Assembly (NCBI GenBank): GCA_020631735.1
Contig: CM036167.1
Location: 3,505,710-3,569,709, forward strand
From: Saccharum officinarum
Lineage: Eukaryota; Streptophyta; Magnoliopsida; Poales; Poaceae
Reading direction: 5' to 3'
DNA length: 64,000 bases
This document shows positions 45,442 to 58,488 of the stretch, one piece after another. Under the pieces are notes generated by a model. That model had not been told where the DNA came from. It saw nothing but the letters and a program-made list of their open reading frames with translations, and ran no database searches. A program made the translations under genes and the position numbers. Within the stretch, counting starts at the first letter, position 1. Every line of letters starts with the position of its first letter.

Positions 45442-46284
45442 TGTTGGAAGGTCCTAATTGGCTAGAGGGGGGTGAATAGCCTAAATTGAAATATACAAAA
45501 CCACTAGACCAATTTGATTAGTACAACAAATGATGCAATGTAATTTTGCCTACTCATAATAGGGGTAAGTCATAAGATAAGATGCATATGATAAGCATTG
45601 ATCAAGCATCATAATAAGTAATTCACTCAGAGCACTCCTATCTATGACAATAGCATGGTCAAGTTAGAATATTAGAGAAATAATTCTTAAGTCATCCTTA
45701 ACTACAAGTCAGAGCATACGATGATTAGTGCAATTACACCTAGTAATCATGGCTAAGATCATCATTATATCCGCACATAAGGGCCATTATTTAGGGAAGT
45801 TTGAGTACAGAAACCTCTCCCTTCCTTTGTAACCAGGCCCTACTTCCTCAATCTACACTCGGAGAGTGGACTACAAAGGACTCAACGGGAGTGTCACATC
45901 CGCGATCTATCACATGACCCAGAATATAGAGTGTATTCGCAGGTAAATAACATATAAGCACCATGCTTACATGATCTCTACCACCCACTCATGGTACTTT
46001 ATTAGGGTGAATGCTATACGAACTTATGCATAAACACAATGATAAACTAACTATACTAAGCATATAATCAAAGTAGACAATGAACATTGCAACCAAGAAC
46101 ATGAATAAGATGAATACTATATTGTCTTGACAATTATACCAAAGCATATAAAAATAATGGAGATAAAACGAGAGAGGGGTACAAGAATTATACCGAACCA
46201 AGCTCTAGACAATGTCGGGAATCCAAACGATGATCTTCTTGCCTCCCTCTAGACTAGCCTAACTAGCTATGCCCTAGAAACTAG
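45442..46284 (-). mobile_element. Decayed LTR-like block, copy B, left part
   Basis: Equivalent of 8740-9582. It continues at 56872-57192 on the other side of the nested Copia element. Confidence 0.4.
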
Positions 46285-46289
46285 ATGAG

Positions 46290-48255
46290 TGAAAGTCCTA
46301 TGTTTGGTGTTGGTAATTAGTGACAATGCCTAAGTACTAATCCCATGCCTAAGTTGTATGTAGCATATGAGGATTAGTACACTCCAAGGTTGGTGGCAAG
46401 ATGGACATGGTGATCATGATGGACACACTTAGATTTGGACGCAACCCTACGTGATCAAGGCAAAGGTATATGCTTAAGGGTTGTGTTTTAGTAACCAAGA
46501 CACCTAGTGGGTGTGGTTACATTATAGGATAGATAGCTGTACTATAAAGAGGGGAATGACGCGGCTATTGAACTCCTAAGTGCCTCTAGATGTGCATTTC
46601 ATGATCATAAGCATTTGGATAGAACTAATATCGCCTCGAAAAATGATTGTGAAAATGCTAACACACTCACACATGACGAGATCACTTGGTGATGTTAGCA
46701 CGTTTGTGACGGCGGTGGAGTTTGAGCGGTAGAGAGGGTTTGGGTTCCTCTCTCCCTCCCGCCGAGCTTGCGAGGCGAGATTCAGGCGTTTTCGAGAAGT
46801 TGAAACGATTATTTTCCACTACGCCGGAAGTCCGGAAAAGAAACAGAGGCGAACGGAGGTCACATAGGTGACCGGACGCGTCCGGTCAGTGTTCAGTGTC
46901 TGCGCGTTTTGCAGTTCGATGATCGAACGCGAGGCGCGTCCGGTCACTGATGATCGGACGCGTCCGGTCATTCAGGGAGCTTACTGGACTGTAACCGGAC
47001 GCTGGCACTGTCGCGTCCGGTCATGTTCCTTCAGCGCGTCCGGTCGTTGTTTCGTTGAGCGCTGCTCAGGCGACCAGCGCGTCCGGTCATTCACGGGACT
47101 AGCGCGTCTGGTCGTTCGCAGTGCGTCCGGTCTGCGCGATGAGCGCGTCCGGTTGTTGTTTCGCAGTTAGCCGTTGGGCGACCAGCGCGTCCGGTCAGTT
47201 GGACCAGCGCGTCCGATCAGTGCTTCGCGACTTAGCCGTTGGGCGACCGGCGCGTCCGGTCAGTTGGACCAGCGCGTCCGGTCAGCCCGATTTCGGCTGT
47301 TTAAGTTTCTAACGGCTATATTCGAAGGGGTACGTCTCTAAATACTCGTTGGCCGGCTCAAGGCTCGCTCTCTCGGACATCTCTCGAACATTTGACATAC
47401 TTGTGAGCACTTTGAGCTAAGCAACTCCCCTCCCACTCATCTCTCTTGCTTCTTTGTATATTCGAAGTGAGATTGAGTGATCCAAGTGTATTTGCATTGT
47501 GAGATTGCATCTAGTTGGCACTTGGTGGTTGATTTGCCGCGGGATTCTTGTTTCTCTTGGTGGTTGCCGCCACCTAGACGGCTTGGAGCAGCTTGGAGGC
47601 GTTGGCAAGAGTTGGTGTTTGTTCTTGGCCACCTCTGGTGTTTGTGAGGGGTTTGTGCCTACCTCGGCGAAGCGCCAAAGGCAACATTAGTAAATTGCTT
47701 CGTGTCATTGCAATCTTTTGCCATTTGGTAGGTTCTTGTGGCGCCTTTTGAGAGGCTCGGTGTGTGACCGATTAGCCACCGAACCACGTGGTGAAGAGGG
47801 ACACAACGGGGACTAGCGTGCCGGCAAGCACGTGAACCTCGGGATAAATCTTCGTGTCATCACTTTCATATTGTGATTGATTGATCCCGGTGTTCGGTTA
47901 TCTTGGTATTCATCTCTTGATTATATTGATTGGTTGGCTCAATTCTTCGCCCCTCGGTGATACCCTCCTAACTCTCTCTTGTATTAATTTCTTAGTTATC
48001 TTTGCTAGCGAGTTAGCTTTGCTAGAGTAGCTTCTTTGTGTAGCTTGCTAGTTGTAGTTTTCCTTCTCGGTTTGACTTGTGCGGTTGAGTGCACATACAC
48101 TAGAATTGTGATTTGGTTAGGTGGCTTGCAAACACCCAGTAGGCTAAGCAAAACTCGCATCTCGCTATTTGTTTTGTTGATAAGCTTGTTTAGCTTGTCT
48201 TTGTAGAAAATTTTAATAGGCTATTCACCCCCCCTCTAGCCATCAAGACCTTTCA
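46290..48255 (+). repeat. Copia 5' LTR
   Basis: Begins TGAAAGTCCTATG and ends AAGACCTTTCA. It contains a dense array of GCGTCCGGTC words (46869-47285), led by the perfect palindrome TGACCGGACGCGTCCGGTCA (46869-46888). Confidence 0.95.
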
Positions 48256-48257
48256 AG

Positions 48258-48275
48258 TGGTATCGGAGCCGTGGT
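48258..48275 (+). other. Copia primer binding site
   Basis: TGGTATCGGAGCCGTGGT two bases after the LTR, the initiator-Met tRNA type, with G where A is usual at position 8. Confidence 0.8.
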
Positions 48276-48309
48276 CACCGTTTGTAAGGCTTAACAACCT
48301 CGGTGTAAG

Positions 48310-50499
48310 ATGGCTCAAGTTATGTTCAATCATGTTAATGGCAAGCCTCCATTCTTTGATGGTGTCTCTTTCTTTGATCATTGGAAAAGGAAGATGAAGC
48401 AATATCTAGGCAATATACATGAGAAGGTTTGGGATGTGACCAAAGAAGGATACGTCATTCTTGATGAGGAAAACCTCACTCCCAATGACCGCATCAACAA
48501 ACAATGCAATACGGCGGCACTTGACACAATCTATCGTGCCATTGATGATAAAGTATTTGAGCAAATCAAAGATCTTGAAAAGGCAAATGAGCTTTGGATA
48601 AGGCTTGAAGAAACATATGAAGGCACTTCAACGGTAAAAAGTGCTAAACTATATATGCTCAAGGACAAGTTCTCCACATTCAAGATGAAGGATGATGAAT
48701 CCATCCCGGAGATGTTCTATAGGCTCCAAGTCATTGTCAATGATCTCAAGGGGCTTGGGGAGAAGGTTGAGGACAAGGACTTCTCACACAAGTTCTTGAT
48801 GTGCTTACCTAAGAAGTTTGCCACCTTGAGAAGAATGATCTTTAGAGAGGGATTGGACAAGGTCAAACCAACCAATGTGCTTGGAGATATAATGACCGAT
48901 GCCCAATACAATGATGATGAAGATGAGGTAGAAGAGAAGAAGGAGACCAAGGTCAAGCAAGAGAAGCCCATTGCATTCAAGGCTTCATCCTCTAAGGGCA
49001 AGAGCAAGGTGGAGAGTGATGATGATGATCCATTCGATGATGAGACCATGGCCCTCCTTGTGCACAAGATGGGAAGGTTTATGAAGAAGAGAGGATATGG
49101 GGCAAGGAAGAGGAGAGACACTATAAAGGCAAAGACCCTTTGCTACAATTGCAATAGCCCCGATCACATAGTGGCGGATTGCCCCTATGAATATAAGAGA
49201 TTTCATAATGGGGACTTGAAGCTCAAGAAGAACAAGAAGGATAAGAAAGAGAATGAGAAGAAAGCAAAGAAGAGCTTCACTTTCAACAAGAAGAAGAAGG
49301 GTTGTGGTTATGTAGTCACTTGGGATAGTGACAACTCCGATAGTGATGATGATGAAAGCTCTAGTGATGATGAGAGGATCACTCGGTGAGCCATTGTAAA
49401 TATCGCCCTCTCCAACAAGCCATCCATCTTCGACACTACATCAACATGCCTTATGGCCAAGCCTACCAAGGTAAAACATGATGATAGTGATGATGATTCT
49501 TGTGCTAGTGATGATTGTAGGAGTGATGATGAGGAGGATGAGGACTACTCCAAGGATGATCTATTAGGCATAATAGATCAAATGAGCAAGGGCTACAAGA
49601 GGACAACCAAGAAATACAAAATCTTAGAACAAGAGCTCATTGCCAAGAGCAATGAAAATGATGCCTTGATGGAGGAGCTTGTTGCTCTCAAAAAGAGTAA
49701 GGAGTGCAAAGGAATTGAACAAGAGCTCAAAGCTCTTAGGAAATCCTTTGATGAGCTAGAGGCTTCTCGTGAGTGTCTAAAGGAAGACCACGAGGATCTT
49801 GAAATTGCTCACACTAGGCTTAAGGAAGCCCACTCCACTCTACTTGAGCTCATCAAGGAAAAGGACCTTAAGTTGGAGAAGTTCATGAAGGAAGCTAAGG
49901 AGGAGCAAGTGATTGTCACTTGTGATATTGGACTAACATGTGATATTATTGATGATTCTTTATTTGTTAGTCCTACTAATGCTTCATGTAGCTCATCATC
50001 ATCCACCACAACCAACTCTACCTCTACTACTAGTGATTCATCACTTGTGGTTGAGACTCTCAAGAGAGAGGTGGATGATCTCACCCGCGCATTAGGCAAC
50101 GCCTATGGTGGGGATGCCCGCTTGCTAAAATGCTTGGGTAGCCAAAGGTTCTCTCTTAACAAAGAGGGATTGGGCTATACTCCCAAGAAGGGCAAGGCGG
50201 CCTTTGCTACTCCAAAGTCTCGCTTTGTGAAGGGCAATGGTCGTTATTGCAATAGATGCAAGCAAGTTGGGCATCTAGAGATTAATTGCAATAAAATGAA
50301 CAAGAACAAGAAAAATGCTAATGTACCTTATATTCCTTTTGATTCTTGTTATGTGCTTACCAAGGGTGAGAAAGGTGTGCATGCTAGGTTTGTTGGTACA
50401 CCAATTATGGGCCTAAAGAAGAAGGCCATTTGGGTACCAAAGAGCTTAGTGACTAACCTCCAAGGACCCAAGCAAGTATGGGTACCTAAAAGACATTAA
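48310..50499 (+). pseudogene. Copia gag, interrupted by one in-frame stop
   Basis: First frame (48310-49389) starts MAQVMFNHVNGKPPFFDG and carries the UBN2-type capsid domain (NELWIRLEETYEGT, a YRLQVIVNDLKGLG block), a CCHC knuckle (CYNCNSPDHIVADC) and a Lys/Asp-rich tail. It stops at TGA 49387-49389. The same frame reopens immediately and runs to 50499: acidic stretch, long coiled coil, second knuckle (CNRCKQVGHLEINC) and a tail with WVPK and VWVPK. A single premature stop is the simplest reading, and a CpG-type CGA to TGA change would explain it. Gag forms the particle and binds element RNA. Confidence 0.85.
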
Positions 50500-50511
50500 A
50501 TTATTTTGTAG

Positions 50512-53500
50512 GTAAATTACAAGGCCGGAGGAAGGCATTGGGTGCTTGATAGTGGGTGCTCTCAACATATGACCGGTGATTCAAGAATGTTCAACTCTCT
50601 CAAATCAAATGATAGTGGCATTGATAGCATTACATTTGGTGACAATAGCAAGGGTGATGTAAAGACTCTTGGAAGGATTGCAATCTCAAATGATCATAGC
50701 ATTTCCAATGTGCTCTTAGTTGAAAAGTTGAACTTCAATCTTCTCTCGGTTGCTCAATTGTATGATCTCGGTTTCAAGTGCATATTTGGTGTTGATGATG
50801 TGGAGATAGTTAGTGTTGATGGCTCAAATTTGATCTTCAAAGGTTTTAGATATGAGAATCTATACTTGGTTGATTTCAATGCTAGTGACACTCAACTCTC
50901 AACATGCTTGCTCACCAAATCAAGTATGGGTTGGTTATGGCATAGAAGACTTGGTCATGTTGGCATGAAGCAATTGAACAAGTTAGTGAAGCATGACTTA
51001 GTTAGAGGCTTGAAGGATGTCACATTCGAGAAGGATAAGCTATGTAGAGCATGTCAAGCCGGAAAGCAAGTGGGCAACACTCATCCATTGAAGAGCATTA
51101 TGAGTACTTCCAAGGCATTTGAGTTGTTGCACATGGATCTATTTGGGCCAACTACATACACAAGCATTGGTGGCAACAAGTATGGCTTTGTGATTGTGGA
51201 TGATTTCACTAGATACACATGGGTATTCTTTCTTGGGGACAAAAGTGATGTATTTGACATATTCAAGAAGTTCATCAAGAGAGTGCAAAATGAGTTTGAA
51301 ACCACAATCAAGAAAGTGAGAAGTGACAATGGAAGTGAGTTTAGAAACACAAGAGTTGATGAGCTATGTGATGAGCTTGGAATCAAACATCAATTCTCGG
51401 CCAAGTATACACCTCAATCAAATGGCTTAGTTGAGAGGAAGAATAGAACCTTAATTGATATGGCAAGATCAATGTTGAATGAGTATAATGTGAGTCATTC
51501 ATTTTGGGCCGAAGCAATCAACACGGCTTGCTTCTATAGCAACCGCCTCTATTGCCATAAGTTTCTAGAGAAGACACCATATGAGATCTTAAATGGAAGA
51601 AAGCCTAACATTGCATACTTTCGGGTATTTGGTTACAAATGCTACATCTTGAAGAAGGGCACTAGATTGAGCAAGTTTGAGAAGAAATGTGATGAAGGAT
51701 TCTTACTTGGTTACTCAACTACTAGCAAAGCTTATAGAGTTTGGAATTTGGCTAGTGGTCAACTTGAAGAAGTGCATGATGTTGAATTTGATGAAACAAA
51801 TGGCTCTCAAGATGAGGAAGATAACTTGGATGATGTGAGAGGAACTCAATTGACCAATGCTATGAAAGAAATGGACATTGGTGATATTAGGCCAAAGCAA
51901 GTGATTGATGTGGATGACAACAAAGATCAAGTGCTCCAAAGTCCAATTACACAAGCTAGTGGTTCTCTAATGCAAAATCAAGCTAGTACATCATCTCAAG
52001 TGCAACAAGATCAACAAGTGGCTAGTTCATCATCTCCAACTCATGATCAACATCAACATCCAAGCAATCAAGTCCAAGTGCTTCAACCAACTAACATTGC
52101 AAGAGACCATCCATTGGATTCCATCATTGGTGACATACAAAGAGGAGTTCAAACTAGATCAAGATTGGCATCATTTTGTGCTCACTCATCTTTTGTGTCA
52201 ATGGAAGAACCCAAGGACATTGATAAAGCATTGAGAGATCCGGATTGGGTAAATGCAATGCATGAAGAGCTCAACAACTTCAAGAGAAATGAAGTATGGG
52301 AACTAGTTGAAAGGCCTAAGGATCACAATGTCATTGAAACAAGATGGGTCTTTCGCAACAAGCAAGATCAAGATGGGATAGTAGTAAGGAACAAAGCAAG
52401 ACTAGTGGCTCAAGGTTACACACAAATAGAGGGTCTTGACTTTGGTGAAACTTATGCCCCGGTTGCAAGATTGGAAGCAATTAGGATTTTACTTGCCTAT
52501 GCTTGTGCTCACAATATCAAGCTATATCAAATGGATGTAAAGAGTGCATTTCTCAATGGGTACATTCAAGAGAAGGTGTATGTGGAGCAACCTCCCGGTT
52601 TTGAAGATGACAAGAAACCCAATCATGTATACAAGTTGAGAAAAGCTTTATATGGATTGAAGCAAGCACCTAGAGCATGGTATGAAAGATTGAGGGACTT
52701 CTTGCTATCCAAAGGATTTGTCATGGGCAAAGTTGATACAACACTATTCACCAAGAAGATTGAGAAAGACTTGTTTGTGTTGCAAATATATGTTGATGAT
52801 ATCATATTCGGTTCAACCAATCAAGATTATTGTGATGAGTTTGGAAAAATGATGGCCAAGGAATTTGAAATGTCAATGATTGGTGAACTTAGTTTCTTTC
52901 TTGGACTTCAAATCAAACAAATGAAAGAAGGTACATTTGTGAGCCAAACTAAGTACATCAAAGATATGCTCAAGAAGTTTGGCATGGAAGATGCAAAGAG
53001 TATTACAACTCCAATGGGCACTAGTGGAAGCTTGGATAGTGACAAGAGTGGCAACATGGTGGATCAAAAGCTATATAGATCAATGATTGGTAGCCTACTC
53101 TATGTGACGGCATCAAGGCCCGATGTGATGTTTAGTGTATGCATGTGTGCAAGATTTCAAGCCTCATCAAGAGAAAGTCATTTGAAGGCAACAAAGAAAT
53201 ATTGAGGTACTTAAAGCATACACAAGATGTTGGATTGTGGTATCCCAAGGGTGCTAGTTTTGAGCTAGTTGGATATTCGGATTCCGACTATGCCGGTGAC
53301 AAAGTTGAGAGAAAGAGCACCTCAGGGACTTGTCAATTGTTGGGAAGATCACTTGTCTCATGGTCATCCAAGAAGCAAAATAGTATTGCACTATCTACCG
53401 CCGAGACCGAATACATCGCCGCGGGTAGTTGTTGTGCACAAATCTTGTGGATGAAGGCAACATTGAAGGATTTTGGAATCAATTTCAAGAATGTGCCATT

Positions 53501-53741
53501 GCTATGTGACAATGAAAGTGCCGTGAAGCTAACCAACAATCCGGTTCAACATCAAAGAACAAAGCATATTGATGTTCGCCATCACTTTATTAGAGATCAT
53601 CAACAAAAGGGTGACATTGCTATTGAGAGTGTGGGCACCGAAGATCAATTAGCCGATCTATTCACCAAGCCACTTGATGAGAAGAGATTTCACAAGCTAA
53701 AGAATGAGTTGAACATACTTGACTTCTCCAACATGAGTTGA
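50512..53741 (+). pseudogene. Copia pol (PR-INT-RT-RNase H), one frameshift
   Basis: Same frame as gag but separated by TAA (50497) and TAG (50509). Domains in order: aspartic protease with [14 protein letters not shown]-pre-integrase zinc region ([21 protein letters not shown]); integrase with the D-D-E pattern ([28 protein letters not shown]); reverse transcriptase with YVDDIIFGS (52789) and KQAPRAWYE; RNase H with SDSDYAGD, ALSTAETEY and HIDVRHHFIRD. A one-base deletion near 53196 (AAGAAATATTGAGG, where AAAATATTGAGG-type frame is expected) shifts the last 180 codons. Otherwise complete, so inactivation looks recent. Confidence 0.88.
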
Positions 53742-54891
53742 TGCACCCCATATATGACATGCCTCTCCTTCGAGCCCCAAGGTACAATTGGTTGACATGT
53801 CATACATTCTATGCTAAGGACTTGTTTAGTGCATCTAGTCATAATTTATATGTTCTAGGCTCATTCATGAAAATCAAATGAATTTGAAGTTTATATGGTA
53901 CCACTATTGTTTCCATGACTTGTATGATCTAGTGGTAGCATATAACTTGTTTAAGTAGCTTGTGATCCTAAGTGTTTAATCTAGAAAACTTGTCTAAATA
54001 TTTGCTTCAACATGGTGCATGATAACCCTTCTAGGGAGGTGTGAAGAAGCTTGCCCTTGGATCAAACCGAAGTATTTTATTTATGCAAGCAATCTAGGTT
54101 GATTCATAAACTTGATCCTCACCCCATATTTCAACATGATAATCTATCTAAAGTTTGCTCCTTGTGGTCAATTGGTGCCAAAGGGGGAGAAAATATTGTT
54201 CACAAAGATAGAACTCAAAGGGAAGAAAATGTTGTGGGGAGAAAATATTGTTCACAAAGATAGATCCTAAAGGGGAGAATTGATAAAAGAAGGGGATCAA
54301 CTAAAATTTTGAGCACATAAGTAGGGGAGCAAGCTCTTAAGCATGAATGTTGCATTTACATGTGCACGTCATTTGTATGATGCATAGTTATGCATTCCGT
54401 TTTCTCCGATACATTGCTTGTGTGGTGACTTGCTAGTATAATTTGAATGTTGCATTAAGGTACTAGCATGAATAGGAAGTAGTTAGATTTTTCTTGCTTC
54501 ATGTTTTTCAAAGTGGTACTAGAGCCTTGCTTATAATGTTGATCTCACGAGGTTTCTAGTTATGTTTGTGTTTTTCCAAGTGGAATCTAACTACACAAGG
54601 TGCTAAGATGGTGTTTATCGCTACTCCGATGGTATCACGCTTCAAAGGTCTATAATCTTAAACACTTAGCACCTATTAGTAGTCAATGCTCCTAATCTTT
54701 CCTATCTAACATGTATGCTTCCAAAATCCAAACATATAGCATACATGTAGGGGGAGCCATTGCTATCAATTTGAATTCATGATCACATGTCCATAATTCT
54801 TACACATGGTAATATACTTGGACAATGTGACATGGGTTCAATCAAAATTTTATTATAACATCTTTGTGAAAGGGTTGTCACCAATTACCAA
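53742..54891 (+). other. Copia post-pol spacer
   Basis: AT-rich with repeated AAAGGGGGAGAAAATATTG-like purine tracts (54180-54280). SIRE relatives sometimes carry an envelope-like frame here; none is present (the longest frame, 54051-54263, has no domain). Confidence 0.6.
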
Positions 54892-54903
54892 CAAGGGGGA
54901 GAT
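54892..54903 (+). other. Copia polypurine tract
   Basis: CAAGGGGGAGAT directly before the 3' LTR. Confidence 0.8.
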
Positions 54904-56866
54904 TGAAAGTCCTATGTTTGGTGTTGGTAATTAGTGACAATGCCTAAGTACTAATCCCATGCCTAAGTTGTATGTAGCATATGAGGATTAGTACACTCCA
55001 AGGTTGGTGGCAAGATGGACATGGTGATCATGATGGCCACACTTGGATTTGGACACAACCCTATGTGATCAAGGCAAAGGTATATGCTTAAGGGTTGTGT
55101 TTTAGTAACCAAGACACCTAGTGGGTGTGGTTACATTATAGGATAGATAGCCGTACTATAAAGAGGGGAATGACGCGGCTATTGAACTCCTAAGTGCCTC
55201 TAGATGTGCATTTCATGATCATATGCATTTGGATAGAACTAATATCGCCTCGAAAAATGATTGTGAAAATGCTAACACACTCACACATGACGAGATCACT
55301 TGGTGATGTTAGCACGTTTGCGACGGCGGTGGAGTTTGAGCGGTAGAGAGGGTTTGGGTTCCTCTCTCCCTCCCCCGAGCTTGCGAGGCGGGATTCAGGC
55401 ATTTTCGAGAAGTTGAAATGATTATTTTCCACTACGCCGGAAGTCCAGAAAAGAAACAGAGGCGAACGGAGGTCACATAGGTGACCGGACGCGTCCGGTC
55501 AGTGTTCAGTGTCTGCGCGTTTTGCAGTTCGATGATCGGACGCGAGGCGCGTCCGGTCACTGATGATCGGACGCGTTCGGTCGTTCATGGAGCTTACTGG
55601 ACTGTAACCGGACGCTGGCACTGTCGCGTCCGGTCATGTTCTTCAGCGCGTCTGGTCGTTGTTTCGTTGAGCGCTGCTCAGGCGACCAGCGCGTCCGGTC
55701 ATTCACGGGACTAGCGCGTCCGGTCGTTCGCAGTGCGTCCGGTCTGCGCGATGAGCTCGTCCGGTTGTTGTTTCGCAGTTAGCCGTTGGGCGACCAGCGC
55801 GTCCGATCAGTTGGACCAGCGCGTCCGGTCAGTGCTTCGCGACTTAGCCGTTGGGCGACTGGCGCGTCCGGTCAGTTGGACCAGCGCGTCCGGTCAGCCC
55901 GATTTCGGCTGTTTAAGTTTCTAACGGCTATATTCGAAGGGGTACGTCTCTAAATACTCGTTGGCCGGCTCAAGGCTCGCTCTCTCGGACATCTCTCGAA
56001 CATTTGACATACTTGTGAGCACTTTGAGCTAAGCAACTCCCCTCCCACTCATCTCTCTTGCTTCTTTGCATATTCGAAGTGAGATTGAGTGATCCAAGTG
56101 CATTTGCATTGTGAGATTGCATCTAGTTGGCACTTGGTGGTTGATTTGCCGCGGGATTCTTGTTTCTCTTGGTGGTTGCCGCCACCTAGACGGCTTGGAG
56201 CAGCTTGGAGGCGTTGGCAAGAGTTGGTGTTTGTTCTTGGCCACCTCCGGTGTTTGTGAGGGGTTTGTGCCTACCTCGGCGAAGCGCCAAAGGCAACATT
56301 AGTAAATTGCTTCGTGTCATTGCAACCTTTTGCCATTTGGTAGGTTCTTGTGGCGCCTTTTGAGAGGCTCGGTGTGTGACCGATTAGCCACCGAACCACG
56401 TGGTGAAGAGGGACACAACGGAGACTAGCGTGCCGGCAAGCACGTGAACCTCGGGATAAATCTTCGTGTCATCACTTTCATATTGTGATTGATTGATCCC
56501 GGTGTTCGGTTATCTTGGTATTCATCTCTTGATTATATTGATTGGTTGGCTCAATTCTTCGCCCCTCGGTGATACCCTCCTAACTCTCTCTTGTATTAAT
56601 TTCTTAGTTATCTTTGCTAGCGAGTTAGCTTTGCTAGAGTAGCTTCTTTGTGTAGCTTGCTAGTTGTAGTTTTCTTTCTCGGTTTGACTTGTGCGGTTGA
56701 GTGCACATACACTAGAATTGTGATTTGGTTAGGTGGCTTGCAAACACCCAGTAGGCTAAGCAAAACTCGCATCTCGCTATTTGTTTTGTTGATAAACTTG
56801 TTTAGCTTGTCTTTGTAGAAAATTTTAATAGGCTATTCACCCCCCTCTAGCCATCAAGACCTTTCA
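54904..56866 (+). repeat. Copia 3' LTR
   Basis: Same ends and GCGTCCGGTC array (55482-55900) as the 5' LTR, including the perfect 20-bp palindrome at 55482-55501. Several differences from the 5' LTR fall at CpG sites inside the array (for example GCGTCTGG for GCGTCCGG). Confidence 0.95.
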
Positions 56867-56871
56867 ATGAG

Positions 56872-57192
56872 CTCTGAGGATATTAGGGTTTCTGGCTTTG
56901 GATGACTTGATCTCAAATGACTTGATGCCTCAGGGGGGTTGGGGTCTCCTTATATAGCCCAGAGGGTCCAACGTGAGCCCTTGGATCAAACAAACTTGAA
57001 GGACGACGTAGATGCAGTCTAGGAAGGCGGTGGAGGAACATTCAGAAGCTGACAGGCAGGGGCCACCGCCAGGGGCCAGGCGACACCAGGGTGGGCCCGC
57101 CGATCCACCTAGCGGCCTCTCGAGCTCTGCCTCGGGGGTTTGCCTCCTGGAGTCCTCTGGAGTCTTCTAGAATAGTTTTTGTCACGGTTAAG
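56872..57192 (-). mobile_element. Decayed LTR-like block, copy B, right part
   Basis: Equivalent of about 9585-9912; ends in TTAAG at 57188-57192, the same flank as the copy A Gypsy element. Confidence 0.4.
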
Positions 57193-58462
57193 TGTTGGCG
57201 TTCTTAACTCATATCTTACCCCTCCAACATTTGGATGAAATTCACCAAAAACAATATAGATAGGGCTTTGAAAGCTAACCATTTCTATAGTTTTGGTGGA
57301 TGCACTTGTTTTGCAGGACAAACATGAAAAACACATCATAATTGGGCCGAAAGAGTAGAAGAATTGCAGAGTTACATCTGGCCCATAGCAAAAACAAGCA
57401 AAACAAATAAAGAAGCCCAACCAAATACCAGAATTTGGGCCAACCCACCTCGGGAGCTAAGCCCAGACCTAGCCAGGAGCCCATGGGCAAAAGCAAGCAG
57501 AAGGGCCAGCACCCCAGGTGCAAGCGCGCCAGGGCATGGGCGCACCTCTATCTCTGCTACCCGGCCCACTTTCCTCTAGTCGGTACATTCAAAAGCTCAG
57601 GTTGGCGGTGCGGGGGTGGATCCAGGGAATATTCCCCTAGAACCGACCAGCCACCTCCTATATAAGGAGGAGCTCACCCCTCACTACACACACTCATACA
57701 CACTCAAGCAAGTGAAGAAGAGCCTGAAACACTAGCTTCGAGCTAGAGTAGAATAGGAAGTGAGTGAGGAAGAGTTAGAGAAAGAGCAGATTCGGTCCCT
57801 CTACCTCTTGTACCTGGTTCGCCGCGTACGCTGGGAGGAAGGAGTGCCGCGGTTGTCGGCTCCCTCCATACTTGTACCTCAACGTCCGTCTTACCAATTG
57901 GGGTAAGAAGTTTATGTTATTCTATTGGTTTGATTACTTTGAGCAAGTTATCATTATCGCTATACTCTTGTGGGTTCATCGTCCGTTCCTGTGATGGAGT
58001 TCTAGTAGAGGACTCTTGATAAAGAAAGAAGTTCTTGGCCAACGCTAGAACCGTAACCGATAGCGTAGACGTGGTGTCTGAGCTAGAAGTTACCTTCGTT
58101 TACCTCATTCCCCACGGTTGAGGGGTAGACGGCAGGTGGTGACAGCCCTGTCCATCCCTTGTAATCCTCCACGTTCGGGTTTGGCGTTGAGCTACAAGCC
58201 GCATCGCTTGGCAGACTAGGTGATCTCCAGTGTCCGAAACAAGATTATAATGATAGCGCTACCTTTCCTTAAGGAATCTACCCTTAGAAGAACCTCACTA
58301 CCCAAGTTATCCTTCTCTTGTTCTTGGGGAGAACTATCTTTAGAGACTTCCTACACTACGTTCCTCGAGAAATACGATACCCTACTTACCATCGGGTGAA
58401 GTGCTACAACGATATTTCCGCGCGCTTGTGGATTTATCTACTTCCACTAAGAAGTACCAACA
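57193..58462 (+). repeat. Gypsy 5' LTR (copy B), 1270 bp
   Basis: TGTTGG...ACCAACA with TATA box near 57659. More complete than its orthologous copy at 9913-10773. The preceding TTAAG matches copy A, so both copies descend from one insertion. Confidence 0.85.
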
Positions 58463-58470
58463 AGCATTCC

Positions 58471-58488
58471 TAGCGCCGTTGTCAGGGA
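58471..58488 (+). other. Gypsy primer binding site (copy B)
   Basis: TAGCGCCGTTGTCAGGGA, the counterpart of 10782-10799 (one base changed from TGGCGCCG). Confidence 0.6.

Larger units (their letters stand above)
46290..56866 (+). mobile_element. Full-length Copia retrotransposon (SIRE/Opie-like), 10.6 kb
   Basis: Two LTRs of 1966 and 1963 bp (TGAAAG...TTTCA), TSD ATGAG at 46285-46289 and 56867-56871, an iMet-type primer site, gag, then PR-INT-RT-RNase H order (Copia), a 1.16-kb post-pol spacer and a polypurine tract. By eye the LTRs differ at about 28 positions plus three small indels (about 1.4%). Coding is nearly complete but carries a stop in gag and a frameshift in RT. Lineage by LTR length and two gag knuckles is an inference. 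Confidence 0.95.

Noticed and set aside
46869..47285. CRISPR-like array of regularly recurring GCGTCCGGTC words
   Set aside because: Spacing is irregular, repeats are only ~10 bp, and the array lies within both LTRs of a plant retrotransposon.
54051..54263. Possible envelope-like frame after Copia pol
   Set aside because: Only 70 codons, no signal peptide, coiled coil or membrane segment; the region looks like noncoding post-pol spacer.
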